9,512 nt of DNA, from assembly GCA_005800255.1 (NCBI GenBank), contig SYGW01000087.1, forward strand, positions 1 to 9,512, given 5' to 3'. The position numbers and the translations under genes were made by a program. The notes under the pieces are model-generated. The model saw nothing but the letters and a program-made list of their open reading frames with translations, made no database searches and had not been told where the DNA came from. Source of the DNA: Nitrospiraceae bacterium. GTDB lineage: Bacteria > Nitrospirota > Nitrospiria > Nitrospirales > Nitrospiraceae. Shown here piece by piece: positions 5,896 through 9,512 of this stretch (positions within the stretch are counted from its first letter, which is position 1; every line of letters begins with the position of its first letter).

Positions 5896-6732
5896 TCAGG
5901 TCTGCGGGTGGTCCTGCCCGCGTGACGAAGAACTTGGGGAGGCACGTCGGCGGGCCGTGACCTCGCGACTTAAATACCACCACACCTTGTCGAGCGCCCG
6001 TTCCAGCAACTCCCTCCCCTGCCAGGACCGGCCGCCTTCCTGCCTATGACGCTCAGCCCATTCCAGCGCCAGCGGCAAGGGAATGAATCGGGCCGGCCCA
6101 CCGACAAGGTCGGCCCAGAGCAGGGCCAGCACCGTCCCGACACGCAGCGGGACCGGGACGGGACGGATCGGGTTTCGCTCCAAATCTTGACACAATTCCG
6201 CCGGCGTCGTCACCAACAGTTCGCGACAAGCGGCCGGGCGATCGTCATAGATGGAGCAGACTTCCTCGACCAGGAAGGGGCAGGGCAACCGGAGCGCATA
6301 ATAGGTGCGGTTGATCGGTTCAAAGGCGTCGTCATCGAGCTGACGTTCCGATTCGGCAATCTCGTAGAGTTGCGAAAGAACCCCGGTTCGCTTCAGTTGC
6401 GCACGCGCATCCGCGACACGGGCCAGGGCTGCCTCCCGCCGATCGACAGGCCAGGCCGTGACCGCATCCGCCAACGCGAACGCTTCCGGAGCCGACAGAG
6501 GAATCAACATCCGACAACAGGCGGCGCAGCCTTTCTTGCAGGAGATCGCCGCGCCATGCGCAACCACGTCGCGCACCTCCAGCGCCTGCGCCGCCTCGTC
6601 GATGCGGCGCATGGATGAAACGAGCGTCGCGACCGGCACGAAGTGGAGCGGCACGTCCACAGGCACCGTGACCGGGCCGGCAGGAGTATGCACCGAGATA
6701 TCGAGCCGCTCGACTGTCCGGTCTTCCGCCAT
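5896..6732 (-). CDS. YkgJ-family cysteine-cluster protein (putative Zn/Fe-binding)
   Basis: The 278-aa protein has two cysteine groups. The first is CKKGCAACCR at about residues 65-74 (Cys65, 69, 72, 73), the C-x3-C-x2-CC hallmark of the YkgJ/UPF0153 family. The second is CPFLVEEVCSIYDDRPAACRE with Cys151, 159 and 169, plus Cys181. The spacing suits a bound Fe-S cluster or zinc. No enzymatic activity is established for most members. The N-terminal segment (about 1-55) is beta-rich and of unknown role. I start at the ATG at 6732, which has GGAG about 7 nt upstream. A longer reading from 6807 would begin inside the predicted promoter and encode a strong palindrome, so I reject it. The gene heads the run of - strand genes leading to thrH and rfbC. 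The family call is secure; the function is not. Confidence 0.88.
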   Translation of the reverse strand: MAEDRTVERLDISVHTPAGPVTVPVDVPLHFVPVATLVSSMRRIDEAAQALEVRDVVAHGAAISCKKGCAACCRMLIPLSAPEAFALADAVTAWPVDRREAALARVADARAQLKRTGVLSQLYEIAESERQLDDDAFEPINRTYYALRLPCPFLVEEVCSIYDDRPAACRELLVTTPAELCQDLERNPIRPVPVPLRVGTVLALLWADLVGGPARFIPLPLALEWAERHRQEGGRSWQGRELLERALDKVWWYLSREVTARRRASPSSSSRGQDHPQT

Positions 6733-6781
6733 GCTTCGTCTCCATACCCGTACGGATGCCGCCACGGTGCAGTCGGTCGCC

Positions 6782-6803
6782 GCCGGCAGGGGAACCTGCC
6801 GGC
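6782..6803. promoter_or_regulatory. Perfect 9-bp palindrome at the YkgJ-type gene's transcription start (candidate operator)
   Basis: GCCGGCAGG (6782-6790) and CCTGCCGGC (6795-6803) form a perfect inverted repeat around a GGAA centre. It lies just downstream of the predicted -10 of the - strand promoter, spanning the likely +1, and 50 nt before the start codon. It could be a repressor site or a 5' hairpin in the mRNA. Confidence 0.55.
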
Positions 6804-6805
6804 TC

Positions 6806-6835
6806 ATCTTAGAAGAGGCTTTCGAGACCGGTCAA
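6806..6835 (-). promoter_or_regulatory. Sigma70-type promoter of the YkgJ-type gene cluster
   Basis: On the - strand TTGACC (6835-6830) is followed by 18 bases and then TAAGAT (6811-6806). Transcription would start near 6799, inside the palindrome at 6782-6803. It is divergent from the + strand promoter at 6910-6938. Confidence 0.5.
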
Positions 6836-6909
6836 GCAGGGCGCTTGTTCGAGAGAGCCGCTGTCGGCAAGCCGCTCCCTGCCTCTACTGCTCCCGCACG
6901 ACTTTGGGC

Positions 6910-6938
6910 TTGCCAGGGCGAGCCACGCTGCCGATAAT
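6910..6938 (+). promoter_or_regulatory. Sigma70-type promoter of the 121-aa unknown gene
   Basis: TTGCCA at 6910-6915, a 17-base spacer, and GATAAT at 6933-6938 make a near-consensus promoter 27 bp upstream of the start codon at 6965. The leader would be only about 20 nt and consists mostly of the ribosome site. Confidence 0.65.
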
Positions 6939-6964
6939 GGCGCAAGCTCGGTCGGAGGACGACG

Positions 6965-7330
6965 ATGCGGCTCACAGGACATCTCGCCGGCTTGTTGAAA
7001 GCCTATATGGCCGACTTGGTCGAACAGGCCAGTCAGGAAGCCCAGGCCAATGAGCCCTTTGGGTTCACCCCGGCTCCCTACCGGCCCGACCAGACGCTCT
7101 CCGATCTCTTGGCGATTCTGGACGACCGCATTGAGTCGGAGGGCGTCCAAGTCGGGCTTCCCGAAGGGTTCCTCCATCAGATGTGGACGGTCTGCAATGA
7201 AGCCCACGCGCATATCCGGGAGCAGGTATGGCTGGAGTCCGGCATCGCCCAAGGCGCGGCGTCGAAAGCCAGGACGCGCGAGATGACTTACCGGGCGCTG
7301 CTTGCCTACATCGAGAAACAGGCAGATTGA
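6965..7330 (+). CDS. Small conserved-looking hypothetical protein, mostly helical
   Basis: This is 121 aa and I do not recognise it. It appears soluble and largely alpha-helical. An amphipathic N-terminal helix (residues 3-28) is followed by a proline-rich linker (FGFTPAPYRPDQ). Then come a helix LSDLLAILDDRI, the segment LPEGFLHQMWTVCNEAHAHIREQVW, and a C-terminal helix. There is one cysteine and no obvious catalytic motif. The ATG has GGAGG with a 6-nt spacer and a near-consensus promoter just upstream, so it is clearly an expressed, independently transcribed gene. It is divergent from the YkgJ-type cluster and convergent with the DUF218 gene. GC content matches its left-hand neighbours. 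No function is inferred. Confidence 0.8.
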   Translation: MRLTGHLAGLLKAYMADLVEQASQEAQANEPFGFTPAPYRPDQTLSDLLAILDDRIESEGVQVGLPEGFLHQMWTVCNEAHAHIREQVWLESGIAQGAASKARTREMTYRALLAYIEKQAD

Positions 7331-7333
7331 GCG

Positions 7334-7360
7334 GTCTGCTCTCGACCGGCCGCAGACTTT
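7334..7360 (+). terminator. Weak hairpin terminator candidate between convergent genes
   Basis: GTCTGC (7334-7339) pairs with GCAGAC (7352-7357) around a 12-nt loop and is followed by only TTT. It is placed correctly between the stop codons at 7330 and 7383, but the loop is long and the T-run short. Confidence 0.3.
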
Positions 7361-7382
7361 CGTCCGTTGGGCGGGATAATGC

Positions 7383-8192
7383 TCAGATCTTTCCGCTGAT
7401 CCGGTAGAGCAGAGTTCCGACCAGCTCATTGATGGCCCACGTGCTTCTGTGCAAGGACTCAACATCTGGAAGCAGGTCGAAGAGATCACCATCCCATCCG
7501 TCCTCGATCCGGTCCCGACCCATGTAGGTGCAGGGATAAGGGGTGGCATCTAATCCTTGCTTGCGGAACAACCCTAATGCTCGTGGGATGTGATAGGCCG
7601 ACGTGACCAGCAGGACCGAGCTTGAGCCCAAGATCTGCTTGGCTGCGACAGCGTTCTCATATGTCGTGCGCGAACGACCCTCGACAACCGTGGCTTCTGC
7701 AGGTATGCCGAGTCGAATCGCGAGCCGTTGCATTTCCACTCCTTCTTGAGGACCCTCGCCAAAGATGCTGGCATCGCCTCCGGCAAAGATGATGCGCGGG
7801 GCAAATCCTTTGACATACAGATCGGCTCCGCACATTGTCCGTTGCATGCTGGAAGGGGAAAGCTCATTGGTTGGCCGCAACGTTCCTTTGCCGGTTACTC
7901 CGCCCCCGAGCACCACGATGGCGTCAAATCTTTTTGACGTAGCGAGGTCAAACGGCGGGGCTTGCTCCTCAATCAGTCCCACCAGCCGATCGGCAACAAG
8001 CGGCGCGCCAAATATAAACAGGATAAGAAATGCGGCAAGCGCAAGAGAATGCTTCCAGCGGAGCCTCCTTGGCAAAGACTGCAAGCTTGCCAACAAAAGC
8101 AATGTCCCAAGAATGAATAGCACCCACGAAATGGGATACAGCCCGTACTTGGCTAGCTTGTAGAGACCATACAGAAACGGCGACATATCCAC
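7383..8192 (-). CDS. DUF218 membrane protein, YdcF/SanA/ElyC-like
   Basis: The 269-aa protein has two N-terminal membrane segments (about residues 19-37 and 49-65) followed by a DUF218 domain. Hallmarks are AIVVLGGG (91-98), the EGRSRTTYEN motif (171-180, the family's 'E-x-S-x-T-EN' site), LLVTSAYHIPRA (194-205) and STWAINELVGTLLYR near the end, which is characteristic of the ElyC subgroup. E. coli ElyC acts in envelope maintenance, linked to the undecaprenyl lipid carrier; the biochemical reaction of the family is not firmly known. The domain probably lies outside the membrane next to its anchors. The start is either the GTG at 8192 or an in-frame ATG two codons later (8186); neither has a strong Shine-Dalgarno. 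GC in the 5' part is lower than the neighbours (about 52% by hand count over 7981-8100), as expected partly from membrane codons. Confidence 0.9.
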   Translation of the reverse strand: MDMSPFLYGLYKLAKYGLYPISWVLFILGTLLLLASLQSLPRRLRWKHSLALAAFLILFIFGAPLVADRLVGLIEEQAPPFDLATSKRFDAIVVLGGGVTGKGTLRPTNELSPSSMQRTMCGADLYVKGFAPRIIFAGGDASIFGEGPQEGVEMQRLAIRLGIPAEATVVEGRSRTTYENAVAAKQILGSSSVLLVTSAYHIPRALGLFRKQGLDATPYPCTYMGRDRIEDGWDGDLFDLLPDVESLHRSTWAINELVGTLLYRISGKI

Positions 8193-8234
8193 TGCAACGC
8201 CTTGTTTATCGAAGGAGACACCTTGCCCTCAGAG

Positions 8235-8263
8235 AGCATACACTCAGGACAAGGGCCAGACAA
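8235..8263 (-). promoter_or_regulatory. Possible promoter of the DUF218 gene
   Basis: On the - strand TTGTCT (8263-8258), a 17-base spacer and TATGCT (8240-8235) match consensus at 4 of 6 positions each. It lies about 43 bp upstream of the start, in the divergent intergenic region shared with the EVE gene. No equally good + strand promoter was found there. Confidence 0.35.
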
Positions 8264-8363
8264 GAAACAGATTCTGCAGCGACTTGCGGCGGGTACAGAC
8301 CGAAGATGGCAAACAGACCCCCGCAGGAATTATGCCACGGGGTTGCACACAGGAGGAAAGGCA

Positions 8364-8837
8364 ATGCCACCTAGCCCCCGGTACTGGTTGATGAAATCCG
8401 AGCCCAGCGCCTTTTCAATTGACGACCTGCGCAAGGCCCCCGGTCGCAAAACCTGCTGGGACGGGGTGCGCAATTATCAAGCCCGCAATTACATGCGGGC
8501 GATGAAAGCAGGAGACCGCCTGTTCTTTTACCATAGCAATGCCGATCCGCCGGCGATCGTCGGCATCGCGGAAGTGGTGCGTGAGGCCTATCCCGATTCC
8601 ACCGCCTTTGACAAGCAACACCGGCACTACGACCCCAAGAGCACACAGGAGAAACCCCTGTGGGACATGGTGGATATCCGGCTGGTCAAGAGCTTGACCA
8701 ACCCCTTGTCGTTGGACCGGCTCAGACAGGAGCCGGGGCTCAAAGGGATGGAAATCCTGCGGAAGGGGTCCCGACTATCGGTCCAGCCGGTACGAGCAGC
8801 CGAGTGGGACCTGATCCTGCGGCTGGCCGAGGGATAG
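8364..8837 (+). CDS. EVE-domain protein
   Basis: The 157-aa protein is a single EVE domain of the usual length. Motifs run YWLMKSEP (7-14), WDGVRNYQARN (32-42), GDRLFFYHSN (50-59) and IVGIAEVV (65-72), with the basic-aromatic stretch KPLWDMVDIRLV following. These match the thymocyte nuclear protein 1/EVE family, a PUA-related fold that binds modified nucleobases in DNA or RNA. In bacteria many EVE proteins are stand-alone and of unknown target; some EVE domains belong to restriction or other defence proteins, but nothing around this gene suggests a defence context. The start is the ATG at 8364, which has AGGAGG at 8351-8356. The reading frame stays open upstream to an ATG at 8202, but that extension looks non-coding and lacks a ribosome site. 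Confidence 0.93.
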   Translation: MPPSPRYWLMKSEPSAFSIDDLRKAPGRKTCWDGVRNYQARNYMRAMKAGDRLFFYHSNADPPAIVGIAEVVREAYPDSTAFDKQHRHYDPKSTQEKPLWDMVDIRLVKSLTNPLSLDRLRQEPGLKGMEILRKGSRLSVQPVRAAEWDLILRLAEG

Positions 8838-8900
8838 GGGAAAGAGCTATGCGAAATTAACGGCTACAAGAAGCGGCTTGCAATTCAAGGAGACACGAAC

Positions 8901-9272
8901 ATGGAAGGCGTCGAAAAGACGGGGAAACAACTGGGGTTAGCAGAAGAAGTCGTAGCGATGACAGAATTGAATGGCATCCTTTTTGTTTCGACCAAAAAGA
9001 ATCGTCTTTTGAAGCTGGATCCGACGGCAGCGGGTTCGCCCTGGACAGATATTGGGCATGCCAATGATGTCAAGGCAATGACAAGTGCCGAAGGATTTCT
9101 GTTTGCAGTGGATCAGGGAGGGAAACTCTGGATGCGAGATCCAGAAGCCAGGGGCATTCATTGGACTCACATCTTCAAGGATTACAAAGTCTCTACGATT
9201 ACTGCGGCGACTGGAAAACTTTATATCGCAACGCTGGGAGATCAATTGTGGCTTTGGAAACCCGTCGCCTGA
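8901..9272 (+). CDS. Three-repeat beta-propeller-like protein (40-residue repeats)
   Basis: The 123-aa protein is built from repeats of exactly 40 residues: 16-55 (EVVAMTELNGILFVS...), 56-95 (DVKAMTSAEGFLFAV...) and 96-123 (KVSTITAATGKLYIA..., truncated). Each has the pattern V-x-A-(M/I)-T, GxLF/Y-(I/V), then L-W/L near a DP turn and W-T-x-I. The N-terminal segment 8-17 (GKQLGLAEEV) aligns with the end of repeat 1 (W-T-D-IGHANDV). It could therefore supply the outer strand missing from the third repeat. This resembles Kelch/WD/tachylectin-type propeller blades but is too short for a full monomeric ring. There is no signal peptide or cysteine. AAGGAG lies 8 nt before the ATG. GC is about 49% (176 of 360 bases over 8881-9240), below the roughly 60% of the gene before it. 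Ligand and role are unknown. Confidence 0.8.
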   Translation: MEGVEKTGKQLGLAEEVVAMTELNGILFVSTKKNRLLKLDPTAAGSPWTDIGHANDVKAMTSAEGFLFAVDQGGKLWMRDPEARGIHWTHIFKDYKVSTITAATGKLYIATLGDQLWLWKPVA

Positions 9273-9416
9273 ACCTGAATAGGGGACTTTTTGCCATGGC
9301 CCGGCGTACACTCCTTAACGTTGAGCCCACAGCAAGACAAGGATCAACGAGAGTCACGACATTGCCAGCAGGCATGCTTGCGGGATGGGGTGGAAATCCT
9401 GGACCGGCAGGCGGGG

Positions 9417-9436
9417 TTTAGCACAAATTTAGCACA
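9417..9436. repeat. Tandem TTTAGCACA repeat near the tRNA 3' end
   Basis: The nonamer TTTAGCACA occurs at 9417-9425 and again at 9428-9436, with an 11-bp period, about 50 bp from the 3' end of the tRNA gene. It may be a protein-binding direct repeat or a relic of an integration site; no integrase gene is present in the window. Confidence 0.5.
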
Positions 9437-9456
9437 GTCGGGGTTGGTCCCGACTG
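9435..9456 (-). terminator. Hairpin downstream of the tRNA gene
   Basis: CAGTCGGG (9435-9442) pairs perfectly with CCCGACTG (9449-9456) around a 6-nt loop. Read on the - strand it follows the tRNA 3' end by about 27 nt and is followed by TGCTAAATTTG rather than a clean U-run. It is a plausible weak terminator or processing structure of the tRNA transcript. Confidence 0.4.
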
Positions 9457-9483
9457 CGCTCAATCTGTAAGTGATTGAAAAAT

Positions 9484-9512
9484 TGGTGGGCCGTGTAGGG
9501 GTCGAACCTACG
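9484..9512 (-). tRNA. tRNA gene, 3' part only (probably tRNA-Lys)
   Basis: On the - strand the last bases read a T-arm GTAGG-TTCGACC-CCTAC (5-bp stem, 7-nt loop with TTCGA), then the acceptor strand ACGGCCC, discriminator A and an encoded CCA. The 5' half and the anticodon lie beyond the window. The implied 5' acceptor GGGCCGT and this T-arm are typical of bacterial tRNA-Lys, but the isotype cannot be proven from what is visible. Confidence 0.88.

Noticed and set aside
5519..5983. Whole 154-aa frame as an intact gene
   Set aside because: Its first 43 residues overlap the end of the YkgJ-type gene and its last third is noise; only the middle is protein-like, which is better explained by the frameshift.
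6046..6618. 190-aa + strand frame inside the YkgJ-type gene
   Set aside because: Opposite a gene with clear cysteine motifs; composition is typical of antisense GC-rich translation.
6809..7549. 246-aa open frame on the - strand
   Set aside because: It runs antisense to the 121-aa gene and its promoter and overlaps the end of the DUF218 gene; no recognisable domain and no ribosome site.
8364..8837. EVE protein as part of a defence island
   Set aside because: The flanking genes (DUF218, propeller-like protein, tRNA) include no nuclease, methyltransferase or other defence component.
9161..9421. 86-aa + strand frame overlapping the end of the propeller gene and the region before the tRNA
   Set aside because: Its first half is a frame shadow of the repeat protein and the rest (from a Met at 9296) has no recognisable motif. 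I considered an integrase remnant but saw no tyrosine-recombinase residues.
1..9512. CRISPR array, insertion sequence, prophage or replication origin
   Set aside because: No regularly spaced repeats, transposase or integrase motifs, or DnaA-box clusters were seen on either strand.

Overview
The window is a gene-dense, mostly high-GC stretch of bacterial chromosome. Nothing in it looks like a phage, an insertion sequence or a CRISPR array. The gene content (TypA, two peroxiredoxins, an A-type Fe-S carrier, a double PTPS-domain protein, RmlC, ThrH, a YkgJ-type cysteine protein, an EVE protein) and the protein style suggest a member of the Nitrospirota, probably Nitrospira-like. That taxonomic call rests on recognition only and was not checked by any search.

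Layout. Positions 1-2000 read on the + strand: the 3' end of typA, an unrecognised 253-aa protein, a thiol peroxiredoxin behind its own promoter, an elaborate nested inverted repeat, and a small CEPC thioredoxin-fold protein. Positions 2015-6732 read on the - strand in two blocks. The upstream block (6732 down to 4199) is a tight run: YkgJ-type cysteine protein, a small frameshifted gene, thrH, rfbC. The downstream block (about 4162 down to 2015) has a good promoter, a structured leader of about 210 nt, a 2-Cys peroxiredoxin, an ErpA/IscA-type protein, a strong intrinsic terminator, and then a fused double PTPS-domain protein. From 6900 a + strand gene of unknown function has a clear promoter. 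It converges with a DUF218/ElyC-like membrane protein, which is divergent from an EVE-domain gene. The right end holds a small, relatively AT-rich gene for a three-repeat propeller-like protein, and then the 3' part of a tRNA gene (- strand, probably tRNA-Lys) running off the window.

Functional themes. Thiol redox and iron-sulphur handling recur: two peroxiredoxins of different classes, a CXXC thioredoxin-like protein, an A-type Fe-S carrier and a multi-cysteine YkgJ-type protein. The other genes serve translation (TypA, tRNA), pterin or queuosine precursor chemistry (PTPS), amino-acid phosphate metabolism (ThrH) and the cell envelope (RmlC, DUF218).

Most of the window is ordinary housekeeping sequence. 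I see no clear new multi-gene system. The items most worth a second look are the frameshifted gene at 5430-5854, the nested inverted repeat at 1587-1648, the double PTPS protein, the three-repeat propeller gene beside the tRNA, and the structured peroxiredoxin leader.
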